Of a stretch of 64,000 nucleotides of DNA, positions 23,000 through 32,905 are shown piece by piece. Source of the stretch: Coniferiporia sulphurascens (Eukaryota; Basidiomycota; Agaricomycetes; Hymenochaetales; Hymenochaetaceae); NCBI GenBank assembly GCA_002794785.1, contig NBBA01000003.1, positions 248,001-312,000 on the forward strand, written 5' to 3'. The notes beneath the pieces are model-generated. The model worked only from the letters and a program-made list of their open reading frames with translations, was not told the DNA's origin and did no database searches. The stretch's first letter is position 1. Each line of letters opens with the position of its first letter. The translations under genes were made by a program, and so were the position numbers.

Positions 23000-25325
23000 T
23001 CATCGCGACGCGTCGTCCTTCTCGTTGTACGACGTCTGAGCCTTCTCCACAAGCTCGCTCTCGCTTCCGACAACGCCGTCAAAGTGATACAGCGGCTCGA
23101 GACGTGCACTCTTGTTCCGGAAAACGTACCGGCGGAACCAGTACGGCAGCGCCTTCGTCACCTGGTACGACATGTGCGTGCGCGTCGGCACCGCGAACAC
23201 GTAGTCCAGTTCCTCCAGCGTCCGCTGCTTCGTCTCTGGTACCCACAGGAAGATCATCACGAGCGCAATCACGTTCAGCCCCGCGTAGAACCCGAATGCG
23301 CCCGTCGGAGTCATCGCATCGATCATTCGCGGGAACGTGATGCTCAGCACGGCCGCCCAAAACAGACACGTCGACACAGCCCACGCCATCCCGACTTCAC
23401 GATGCGACAGCGGGAACACCTCGGCGGAGTACGTGAATGGAACCGGGCCTTCACCGGGAGAGTAGAACGCGGCGAACATAAAGATGAAGAGTGCAACTAG
23501 TCCGAGATGAGCGCTGCTCTCCTTTGGAATCAAGAAGCAGAACCCGGCGGCGAGTAGCGTCCATGCCATTTGCGGGAAGGTGAACAGCAATAGTGAACGC
23601 CGACCGTAGGTATCGATTGTGCGCAGCGCAGGGAAGGCGAAAACAAAGTTCACAAGACCGTAACCCCACGACACAAGCAGTGCCTTCTTGTTGGACGCAC
23701 CAGCCTGGACGAAGATGGAGGACGAGTAGAACGCGATAATGTTGATACCACACATTTGCTGGGCCAACATGACAGTGAATGAGGCAAGAGTGGCACGGCG
23801 CACACGCGGAATGGTAAAGAGCTCGACGAAACGCGTGAGGTAGTTCGACTTTCCAATGAATTCAGATTCGACCTGGAGTTGCGCATGGATGTAGTAAAGA
23901 TCGCGAGCGGCCTGTAAGGGATGGTTGCGCAGTCTGCAAAGCGACCTGTATGCCTTCGCATAGCGATTCTTCTTCATATACCAACGAGGTGACTCAGGGC
24001 AGAAGTAGATGCCGAGGACAAGAGGAACAGCCGGAAGGAGTGCAGAACCAAGCTGAAGACGCCACGCAATTGCCCCTGTGTTCTCGACAGCCAGATTGGC
24101 GCAAAATCCACTATTTTCAAATTTATCAGAAAGGCGCTTGAGAGAAAGAACGGAAAAGCAAGTAAAACTCACAGGAAAATACCGAATGCAGCTATTTAAT
24201 TAGAGGGCATTTAAATTAGATTCTGTCGAATATTAACTAATTAATAATAATGGGACGTACTCCACAATTGCCAAGCTAAGATAAGGGACGAATGAATTGA
24301 ATGTAAGATTTCACACAGATAAGGGTACAGAGAAATGAATGGACGCACTCATAACCAAAGAACCCCGAATCAGCGCAGGAGAGTTCTCAGCTGCGTAGAT
24401 CGGCACGGTAGATGCCTTGGCGCCCATACCAATGCCGAGGAGAAGACGCGCCGCAAAAAGCTGGCGCCAACTCTGAGTAAAGGCCGACCCAAAGGCTGCA
24501 AAGAGACAGAAGATAGCTGCGACGAAGATAACTCCGCGACGGCCGATGTAAAAGTTGAGAGGATCTGAAAGCCAACTGCCACTATTGCGAGAAGCAAGCG
24601 AGTAATGTCAGCATGGCGAACGTATGAAGCGAAAAGCCAAGAATAGAAAGAGGAAATAGAATGAGCGGTAAAATGAAGTAAGCACATACATGACGGAAGC
24701 ACCAATGTATGGTGCGGAATTGACGAGACCGACAAGGAAGGTGTCGCGCGTAGAACTGCCGCCGATTCCGAAGACGTCCGGGAAAGATAAATTGGCGCCA
24801 TTGGAACCAGTCTGATCCCAACCCCTTGGAAAAAAAGAGAAAAAAGAAAGTTTAAGCACGATTGATGCGAAAGCTTTGGGAGGCGTATTTATGCTTACTG
24901 TACAGCCGCTCCGATGGAACAGAGGACAATCGTCACGTAGAGCGCGGTCGGGTGCTTCCACTTGTGGGATACCTCGAACCTCAACGCTTCGCGCTCTTCG
25001 GGCTCAAGACCCTTGACGGACTCGAAGGCGGTGGGGTTCTGTGCGACGAGGGCGCCACGCTTGAGGAGGGGCAATATGTCGTTGAGCTCCCTCTCAGCGG
25101 CGAACTCCTCGACGTCGGCCATGAGCTGGTCCTCAGGGATGCCCACGAGCGGGTTCTTTATCCTGAAATGACGCGTAAGCACGTTTGGCCGTCGCGGTTG
25201 TCGTGAGAAGAAAATGCGTACTTGGCAGACAAGTTGGAGTTGAGGTTTAAGTCCTCGCGCTTGCGGGCCTCGGAGTCGCGGCCAGCATACTCCTGGACAA
25301 CGTTTGTCGCCTTTTCGTCGGACAT
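23000..25325 (-). CDS. MFS sugar transporter, tandem copy 2
   Basis: Paralogue of the gene at 18828-21187 in the same orientation. ATG at 25325 ([15 protein letters not shown]); the frame is open upstream through a Pro/Ser-rich stretch, but that is the C-rich leader and is not conserved in copy 1. The soluble segment has [20 protein letters not shown] and [16 protein letters not shown]. Then [41 protein letters not shown], a 19-nt microexon AFGIFL (24173-24191), and from about 24115 one uninterrupted exon to the stop at 23000-23002. That exon holds [71 protein letters not shown] and [19 protein letters not shown]. All sugar-porter motifs are intact. The four introns that break this half in copy 1 are absent. 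Confidence 0.9.
24173..24191 (-). other. 19-nt microexon in sugar transporter copy 2
   Basis: TAG acceptor, then CTGCATTCGGTATTTTCCT, then a GTGAGT donor. Joined to the next exon (GATTTTGCGCC after a TAG/T acceptor) it reads A-F-G-I-F-L-G-F-C-A in frame with TM5 of the family. Confidence 0.75.
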
Positions 25326-25332
25326 GTCGGAC

Positions 25333-25388
25333 GCGGGGGAGGGGGTGGGGGAGGGGAAGTCGGGGGAGGGGAAGTCGGGGGAGGGGAG
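25333..25388 (+). repeat. G-rich tandem repeat in the leader of sugar transporter copy 2
   Basis: Repeats of GGGGGAGGGGAAGTC on the + strand, with more than four runs of four or more G, which is a G-quadruplex pattern. On the transcribed-sense (minus) strand it is C-rich and lies 8-63 nt upstream of the start codon. Confidence 0.8.
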
Positions 25389-25424
25389 ATAGGCGACAAG
25401 AAGTGGGGTATGCAAGCTAGGGAG

Positions 25425-25432
25425 TTTATATA
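25425..25432 (-). promoter_or_regulatory. TATA box of sugar transporter copy 2
   Basis: TATATAAA on the minus strand, 100 nt upstream of the ATG at 25325. Confidence 0.6.
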
Positions 25433-28400
25433 TGCATGTGGACGCGAGGATAGGCGGTGAGGCGGGGGGAAGCGGTTACGGCAGCGTGAATTTCTAGGTT
25501 CATCAAACAAAACATATTCCCGGTTCAGGGAGTGGGGAGGTCACGGGGGCCAAAGGGATCCGGAGATGCCCAGTCCGGGTTTTGCGAGGTGAGGTGGAGC
25601 CGTCTTCACTGCTCGGATCAGCGCCGGCTATCCACTCCTTTCCCGTGACCGATCTATCGTGCAATGTAGACATCCATTTACAGAAATAGATTTACACAGG
25701 GAAAAGGAAATGCAGAAGAAAAAACAGAAAAAAAAATCATTTTGTAGCGAAGTTTTATTACCCCCGCACCCGTGGCACCCTCTCCCTCGGGCATTGGACT
25801 ACATTCTTCATCCCTATTTGATATACATATCAGCAGCTGCGCCCGCTCCGTGGCCGTGGGGGATGTTCGGGCGTCGGGGGGTCAAAGCATACATTCGACC
25901 GGTACCCCAATCTCACACAGTCCGATGCCATCAGGAACGAATGGCGTTCGTGATGGGAGGGTCCTAACCTAACCTCATATTTTTACTCCCCGTCATTCCA
26001 TTTGGACTTCTATCTCTCCGAACGTTCCTGCCTTCCGATCAGGTCGTGCTTCATCCGAGTAAATCGTTTCACATTCAATTGTGGCTTACCCCCGTTTCCG
26101 TCGCTCTCTCGCGTGCGCACATGATGGGAGAAAGGGCGGCGCAGAACATCGCGTGCTACGAACTGTAGCAGTAGAACATACAAGTACCGAATTGGCGAGT
26201 GTTTTTCAGTGGGACCCATGCGTCCACCACGCCAAGAGCATGATGGCCGACTTGGGGCTGAATAAATCATCTCAGTTGCCTCGTGCGCAGATGCCGAGTG
26301 TGAAAAATACTTTTTTCTCAGTGAGATGGATCGACATGTGGAGAGGCTCCTGCAGTGTTCCCGAATCGTTCTTGGTTGCCACGCGCTCCGTTAAAAGCAG
26401 TACAGGCGCTACACCGGTATCGACCCTGCCGCTGTGCAACAAGTGCGCCAAATCACCAGAACAAATGAAAGGGAAGAAGAGAGCAATAATTGCACTCCGC
26501 CAGAAATGAAGGGTATATGCTTGGGAAAGCCCAGCGCCGCCGGCTAATGGCTCCTCGAACTGCGGATGCTCCGTCTCGCTGAAATAGACCCACCGACAGG
26601 AGCGAGGGTATTCCTTAACAAGGGCCACAAGGGTGCCCGATTCCCAAACTCGTGCGCGCGCACAGTCCCCCCATTCCCCGCCCCCCCTCTCTCCGCCACG
26701 TGCGAGGCAAGGGCGCCAGCTCACATGACACGCCCCCGACGAGCCCTGGACACACAGTGGGAACGTTAATTCTCAATAACGATTTGCCAACGTCTTCGCA
26801 GCAATTTAGCCTCTGAATCTGCACTGGCGCGCGCCATGACGAGCTTCTCCGCTTTCCCATAGCAGAAACCAGACGCATCCCGACGCACTAGTCGCTACGC
26901 GTGTGCAACCGAGCCTGTAAGCTTCGTGGATGTAAATCCCCCACGGGGCCCTCTCTTCCTTTTCCTTGCTCTTCCCTTCCTCCTCTCGGGAAAGCTTTAA
27001 ACTTGGGCCACGCACGCGAGAAGCCGCGAAGCGCAGGAAACTCCCCAAAAGCTCCGAAGTGTGGACACACATGTGGGGGCGGGGAATAAACATGTGCAAC
27101 TGGCAGGTATCTTCAAGCCCGTACCGCCGCGGTCGCGTCAAAGACCGAACTCCGTCTACCACCGGTGCGTGAGTAAGCCGCAGTATCCTCCGACGAAACA
27201 TGAACAATTAATCACGGCATTGAATGTTCTCTTTGTCGTTGCTGCTTTTAGACGTAATGTTTCGGCGTGCGAGCAGAAGCCCGCCCAGTTGCCGACGTAA
27301 AGTACCAGTATCGCAAATTGTGGAGCGAAATCGAGGACAAAAGACGCTGCACTCGCCATCATCCTGCTCCCGATTCCCACACCCCACGGAAGAAGGGTCA
27401 GCGCATACTTCACAAAAAAGCCATCGATCCATTTCAGCTGGAGACCCGGAACACAGGGTCCGGGCGCCGTCGGAAAACTGCTGCGATCGGTACCTTACAG
27501 CTTGACAATCCGGGCCGACATCTCTTCGGGTCTTGAACCTATCAAGTACCGTGCAGAATCTGCGAGGTGGCAGTGGTGTGGTGTAGTGCAAGGCGGCCTC
27601 CGTCAGGCACCACTCCGAGATAGCTTAAAAAAACGGCTCAGACTCCGGGCTCCGGGCTCACCTTTCCATCCGAGATCCCGGGAGCAGTGGAAGGGTGGAT
27701 CAAAAACGGTTGGCTCCCTTTCGCCACGTGAATTCATGCGGAAGGCGAGTGCGGCGGTCCGCCTACGGCTTGCGCCGTTGCCGCGGGCCCGGCGGCACGA
27801 CAGTCGGTCGGCTAGGCCGCCAAGGCACACATCGCGACCGCATCTGGGGAGGAGCCATACGGATGTTTATCCTTGGATGTTCCGAATCGTTAGGTGAGTG
27901 GCTACCGCCGCTACGGTATGAACAAGGCGTAGTTAGTGGGTGAAACCCTGCGTGACTCGGTGTTTTGCCAAGCATTCGTACTTCCTGCACTGAAAATAAT
28001 CGGATGAGACTCTTGGGGAACGTAAGTGGGAACGGCAGGGAAGTCCTGGTCCAAAGCAGCGAATGTAGTCGTGCCCGGGAGAGTTCATCCAAGCTCAAAT
28101 TAGTTTGTTACGTCATTTCGCGAGCTTACTTTAGCGAACCCGAGTCCCCATTTGATCATGACCATGCATTCCATACAAAAGCATCTGGCCTAACGCTACG
28201 GTACGAGTCTCGGGACTTGGATAGGTACGCAAAAAGGGTCCGCATCAGACGCGCACCAATCAAGTAGGCCTTGAAAATGATACAGATCATCAGCATCTCG
28301 CTACAACATTTTCCTGCTTAAGATGTCTGGCCATTTATAGGCAGTCCTTCGAGTGCATCCAATGCCTAGAACCAGTACTCTAGAACGATGATTTCACATA

Positions 28401-28654
28401 CATCGCGAGTTCGGGCACTGTGTTATAATTCCAGCGTCTTCCGAGATCGTCGTTCACCGAGCAAATCCCAATTTTTATTGGGATTCCATGAATGATCAAA
28501 AGCCGACGGAACGGAACCTTGCACACATCAAACGTTTAGAAAAAAACTGTAGGCACCAGGTACTTATTATTTTACATGCGGTCCATGTAAATTAAGAGGG
28601 TGCATGACCACGTACTACAGATACAAGATCGAAGGGAAGGAGCGATGGAAAAGT
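25433..28654. other. 3.2 kb stretch without a supported gene
   Basis: Several open frames on both strands, none with a coherent exon chain. The most suggestive is on the minus strand at 27413-27156, a hydrophobic stretch (FAPQFAILVLYVGNWAGF) followed by TKRTFNAVINCSCFVGGYCG, which faintly recalls the T-K-R-T loop of allantoate/DAL5-type MFS permeases; I could not extend it. It may be a gene relic or unrelated. Confidence 0.4.
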
Positions 28655-29889
28655 TCATGGAGTGTTCTCGCCGAACTTGCCCCCGACGTACCGACGCACA
28701 AGTGGCTCCCAACAGTCATCAGTAATCTGCATATGTTCACCTATGCATGTCTCAAGCAGAACACCACCTGCTTCGTCAAGAGTACGTAGGCCGAACGTGT
28801 CTGTCAGATAAGTCGGCTGCAACCGCATCGGTACGATTTCTTTCGAACGCATTGTCGCTTCCAATGCATCTTCTGGTGGAGCAAAAGAACCAAACCAGGC
28901 GGATTCCTTGGGCACTACCGTCCTATCCTCAGTGAAGAGGATAAGAACAAGGTTGGATAGCGTCGCTAGGTTCCTGGCGTATGTCTCATTTACCGACTCT
29001 GGAATTTCGTTATTTATAGACGTTAGGAACTTGTTTGCAGTATAATAAGCTGGAAGCTGTTCTGGGTCCCGGTAATATTGTGCCTGTGAACTTGCTTGAG
29101 CGGCGCTCTGATAAAATAATGTTCAAACGCGTGATGAACCTGGATAAGGTTGTTTTGTGCCCATGAACTATAAACGCCTGAGCGAGCCGCTTTGCGCGCA
29201 ATTTGGCACATAAAGTCAGTTGGCCGACAAAGTGGTAAATCTGCCACGCCCATGTGCTGCGAGCCGAACGTCAAAAGGTTATTGATGGGAGGGTCATTGA
29301 ACTTTTCGACATAGGCCCGCAGAAACTGACCACCTGGAAAAATAGGGTTATATAGAAGAAGAGGAACCGGGAATTACACTCTTAAGTACCTTGGGAGAAA
29401 CCCATTGCATCAAAGCCACGCGAAAGCTCGGGAACGCTTGCCAGCTGTGCCGCCACATCAGATAGCTGTTCCTCAACATTTCCGTACTAACAAAGGAAAT
29501 TAAAAAAATAAGAGATGCGAAGGTTAGTTGCAAATAACAGGCACCTACGAATCCTGCTCGCTGATCAGCCTCTAGGTTCTCTTCAATGTAAATTGAGTGC
29601 ACGAATATTCCAGGATGAACACCCTTGATGAGATTGGCAAACTCTAGCATTCCTGCTGAGGCGTATGAGTCGCCTGAGTATATGAGGTATTAGTGATGAT
29701 ATACACGGCCGTTGCGCAGTATTACGCACCGAGACCATGCCACAAGACCAGAGGGCGCACATCATCCGACGCGTACCCCAACGGCAAGGCCGTGTTAGAC
29801 AAAGGTATCTGCTGAGCTACCCCTGCAGGGAGAGATAATCCGTATACCGGAAGCGCGAGCACAGTCGCAAGTCCCAGGAAAATCCGCAT
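28655..29889 (-). CDS. Palmitoyl-protein thioesterase
   Basis: Lysosomal/vacuolar or secreted thioesterase of the PPT1 family, which removes thioester-linked fatty acyl groups from cysteines. The ATG at 29889 gives a signal peptide (MRIFLGLATVLALPVYGLSL). Next, DVRPLVLWHGLG and, after a GTGCGT intron, DSYASAGMLEFANLIKGVHP. The catalytic Ser lies in AMGFSQG, split from GGQFLRAYVEKFN by an intron. Then NNLLTFGSQHMGVADLPLCR (a family hallmark), AQYYRDPEQLPAYY, the putative catalytic Asp in LFTEDRTVVPKESAWFG and the catalytic His in CIGEHMQITDDCWEPLV. It ends at the stop 28655. All three triad residues are present, so the enzyme should be active. It shares a 281-bp divergent promoter with the pyruvate carrier gene. 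Confidence 0.92.
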
Positions 29890-30170
29890 TCCAGTCTCCA
29901 ATGCGCCGTCGTCGTTACAGTACAGTTGCCAGTGAGCGCAAGTAGAGGTTGCGGCCGCACAGTCTCGCAGTTAATGCCCGAAGCGGAAAGGCATCACGCG
30001 TTCGTCACTTTTGTCACGCATCAGCGTTACTAAATCAAGCTATTCAAGCTCTTTGGGGCAAGGGATCGTTTCTGTACGCTTCCTTGCCCGTCGTCGACAC
30101 TCTTTTGACGCACTTCAATTCAACAGTTCCCATTGCCGATATTACAGCGGACACCTAATCCTCGCTCGAT
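29890..30170. promoter_or_regulatory. Divergent promoter region, thioesterase / pyruvate carrier
   Basis: 281 bp between opposed ATGs at 29889 and 30171. No clear TATA box on either strand. A NotI-like GCGGCCGC lies at about 29952-29959. Confidence 0.5.
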
Positions 30171-30810
30171 ATGTCTGGTGCAGCAGCCTCCGCAGGAGCT
30201 TCCAAGCTCCAGTCTTTCATGAACCATCCTGCAGGTTTGTCCATTGCCTTTCCGCCCGTGCTTCGCTGGCTTCCCCTGCGTAAATGGGATCCTTGTACAG
30301 GATTGGATACTGATGTGATTGTTCCCTGCGAATAGGCCCGAAGACCGTGTTCTTTTGGGCTCCGCTCATGAAATGGTGCCTTGTCGGTGCGGGCTTGAAG
30401 GATCTTAGTCGACCAGCCGATAAGCTCAGTGTTTCGCAGAACGTCGGTGCGTGCTACCTGACTTGACTGAATGTGCGACACGTGTTGAAATGAATGTGTG
30501 TTCTTATTCTTTTCGTTCGTCTTCAGCTCTTATGGCGACTGGCTTCATCTGGGTGCGGTACTCCCTCGTAATTACGCCGATTAATTACAGTCTGGCTGCC
30601 GTGCGTGGATTCTTACACTTGCTGATTTCGTTTCAAAAAACTAAAATTTGCTCTCCCTTAGGTCAACTTTTTCGTGGGCGCATCTGGGGCGAGCCAGCTC
30701 TACCGAATCTGGGAGTAAGTGGCACTCGGATGTCTTGACCGATGAGTAGCTGCTGATGACATGTATTCAGTCACCGGCGCAACAACCCGCAGGCAGCTAA
30801 AACGGCATAA
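30171..30810 (+). CDS. Mitochondrial pyruvate carrier subunit (MPC2/MPC3-like)
   Basis: Small inner-membrane protein (about 112 residues) that with MPC1 imports pyruvate into the matrix. The ATG at 30171 gives an Ala/Ser-rich, Lys-containing N-terminus (MSGAAASAGASKLQSFMNHP). After an intron whose acceptor is AATAG: PKTVFFWAPLMKWCLVGAGL, KDLSRPADKLSVSQN, then ALMATGFIWVRYSLVITPIN and YSLAAVNFFVGASGASQLYR, ending IWDHRRNNPQAAKTA and stop at 30808-30810. The F-W-A-P-x-x-K-W and S-Q-N motifs are diagnostic for the larger MPC subunit. Four exons join in phase. Confidence 0.92.
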
Positions 30811-31059
30811 GGTCATAACACAGTTCCGTAGTTAGCGGCGGAAGCGTGGCTGAAGATGCTATTGTACACGAGCCAGGTGCAACAACGCCTGCTAATACAC
30901 ACTGGATCTGACGGGTTAACCGTATCGCTGTCGCAGTACTTTTCGCAAGTCGGACCGAACGGAAAGTAGGTTAATATAGTAGAGATTGCAATGCGGCTAT
31001 AGAATACAGATGAAATGCTGGTACCCGAGCGAAAGAAAATACATGATGAATGAGAGAAA

Positions 31060-31848
31060 TCATCTCGAGAAAGTACGGCGTCCCGTAGTTGTCTCTGTCT
31101 TCCGTTTCGGTCGCTTTCCTACCCCTTCCACCGATTCTTGTCCACCCGCGGTCTCGCCTCCACCTGAATTACTAGCTGATGCCTCGGCGATGTTGCCCAG
31201 GAAACTTTTGGCACCGGCAACGATATCGAACGCGGAACCTCCTATAGCGCGGCCTGCAAAGTCTGCAATATGTCGGATAACATCTTGTGCATCAGTTGCG
31301 GAGTCGCCCTCTTCCGTGCGCCTAGCAGCTTGCTCATCATATTGCCACTGTTGGTGCTCTGCGAACGAATCCCAAGGACGTGGACGGACCCTGCCCGCTG
31401 TCCGACCGCCCGCTCTGACATGTCCCTGTTGTCCTTGCAATACATCCAGGAGTGCATTGAGAGCTCCTCCTCCTCCTCCCCCATCTGCCCTAGCAAGCCA
31501 CCCGATACTTCCGCCGAGGAGGCCGAGAATTATAGTCCATTTGACAATGCGAAAAGTCATCCGCACCATGAAGCTTGTGGTGCGGTACAGACTCAGAAGG
31601 GTGTAGTATGCCGTTAGGAATAGGATGAGCGGAGGAAGAACCTTCTGAGCATCCCATTCCCAAGGTTTCCAAGATGGGAGGGTCGCCACGAAAGAGGTTA
31701 TGCTTGAAAGAATCATGAGGCTATAGGAGAGCACGGTGAAGATAACATCGTATAGCGATGGTGGAAGGTGTTCAGAGAAATAATCAAGGAGAGGGTCGAG
31801 GAAGGCAGGAAGATCTTGAGCATTTATGTTTTCCATCGTTGTCGACAA
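31060..31848 (-). CDS. Apq12-like nuclear envelope/ER membrane protein
   Basis: Single exon, 262 residues. Hydrophobic segments at about residues 36-57 (VIFTVLSYSLMILSSITSFV) and 70-105 (LPPLILFLTAYYTLLSLYRT, then TFRIVKWTIILGLLGGSIGW). The T-x-Y-x-x-L-x-S-L-Y-R-T-T-x-F-x-x-R core followed by x-x-K-W matches what I recall of the Apq12 family, which acts in nuclear pore biogenesis and nuclear-envelope lipid homeostasis. The C-terminal 140 residues are hydrophilic, with a Gly6 run and a basic end (GKRPKRKTETTTGRR) that could serve as a nuclear or lipid-binding tail. Family assignment is from the core motif only. It is convergent with the pyruvate carrier gene, 249 bp away. Confidence 0.68.
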   Translation of the reverse strand: MSTTMENINAQDLPAFLDPLLDYFSEHLPPSLYDVIFTVLSYSLMILSSITSFVATLPSWKPWEWDAQKVLPPLILFLTAYYTLLSLYRTTSFMVRMTFRIVKWTIILGLLGGSIGWLARADGGGGGGALNALLDVLQGQQGHVRAGGRTAGRVRPRPWDSFAEHQQWQYDEQAARRTEEGDSATDAQDVIRHIADFAGRAIGGSAFDIVAGAKSFLGNIAEASASNSGGGETAGGQESVEGVGKRPKRKTETTTGRRTFSR

Positions 31849-32232
31849 TGGGCAAGAACGTACTGGTCAACCACGATGAAGGGGCGCGCTGGCTTGAACA
31901 CGCACAAGCCCCTGGTCAGACAATAAAATTACATAATAGTTAAGGGATCACATATACTATTATTGCACCCCTAAATTTGGGGTTAATTCACGTTACGTCG
32001 GGGGTGTACCGAAGGAACCAGTTCCTAAAAGAAGAAGAAAGGAAGCTATATTACGCAATTAACGCCGGACAAACAAGAGCCAAATAGCGGCGTATTTAAA
32101 ACAGTTCACCAATTCGCCTTAACTTCCCACCCATTCTTAACCTCCAACGTCCACCTACGTTACCGCCGTTTACCACAGTACAGTCCCCCTATCTGCTATC
32201 CTACTTCCGTCTCCTCTTTCACCTCATCAACC
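31849..32232. promoter_or_regulatory. Divergent promoter region, Apq12-like / Cys-motif protein
   Basis: 384 bp between opposed ATGs at 31848 and 32233. CT-rich tract at about 32150-32225 directly upstream of the plus-strand start. Confidence 0.45.
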
Positions 32233-32905
32233 ATGGCCATTAAGCGCAAGTTCGACGCTGAGCTCGACGACGCGAGTGTCCACTATGTATGTCGCGTTAT
32301 GTCCGTATTTGGCTAGCGTCTTTCTTATAAAGGCATCCCATCTACAGCAGTCCGCAAAGCAGCTAAAGCTTGTCCCTTTCCCTTCGTCCGACAGCTATGC
32401 GGACATGGATATAGCGATGTCCGATTCTGCCCTCATGGACATAGACCCTGTACACACCGCTTTCCATTCGCGCCTTCCCTCCAGCGCCTCGAGCGACTAT
32501 TCGTCGGATGCTTCATTATGTACGTCTGTCAGACACGTCTTGTCTTACGAAGTTCACGTCATTAACCTATAGCGGAATATCCTACGTTCGAACTTTACCC
32601 AGCATCCTACCAGCCCTCTCGTGCTTCTCCGGTTGGCATGCAGCAATTTTCGACCCTCGACTTCACTCATCAGAGGTAAGAGAATGCGCATCTTTTGGCA
32701 TTTCGTCATTTAGTTTGCTGATAAAAAATACTTTATCTTATGGTTACCATCTAATTCTTGTGATCGTTTTTATTATTGACTTATCAGAAATGACTGCAAG
32801 CAGATTCCGAAACTCCGCATTGCCTGTGGAGCCGGTCCTAGCGGTCAACGTTCTATGTGGGCAATGTGCGAGGAATGTGGCGCAATCGAAATCGTCGACT
32901 CATGA
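32233..32905 (+). CDS. Small conserved fungal protein with C-terminal Cys motif
   Basis: No named family. ATG at 32233 in good context (ACCATGG), MAIKRKFDAELDDASVHY, then an intron. The second exon has SAKQLKLVPFPSSDSYADMD and an acidic/Met-rich stretch (AMSDSALMDIDPVHTAFHS). The third joins in phase (S-L-S-E-Y-P-T-F-E-L-Y-P), and the last exon reads NDCKQIPKLRIACGAGPSGQ, then RSMWAMCEECGAIEIVDS and stop at 32903-32905. The Cys pattern C-x9-C ... C-x2-C suggests a small zinc-binding element; I recall the same C-terminus in other basidiomycete hypothetical proteins. The basic start (KRK) and acidic middle fit a nuclear regulator, which is inference only. Confidence 0.75.

Noticed and set aside
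25326..25415. Pro/Ser-rich N-terminal extension of sugar transporter copy 2
   Set aside because: It is the translated C-rich leader repeat and does not occur in copy 1; the ATG at 25325 aligns with copy 1 start MSEK/MSDEK.
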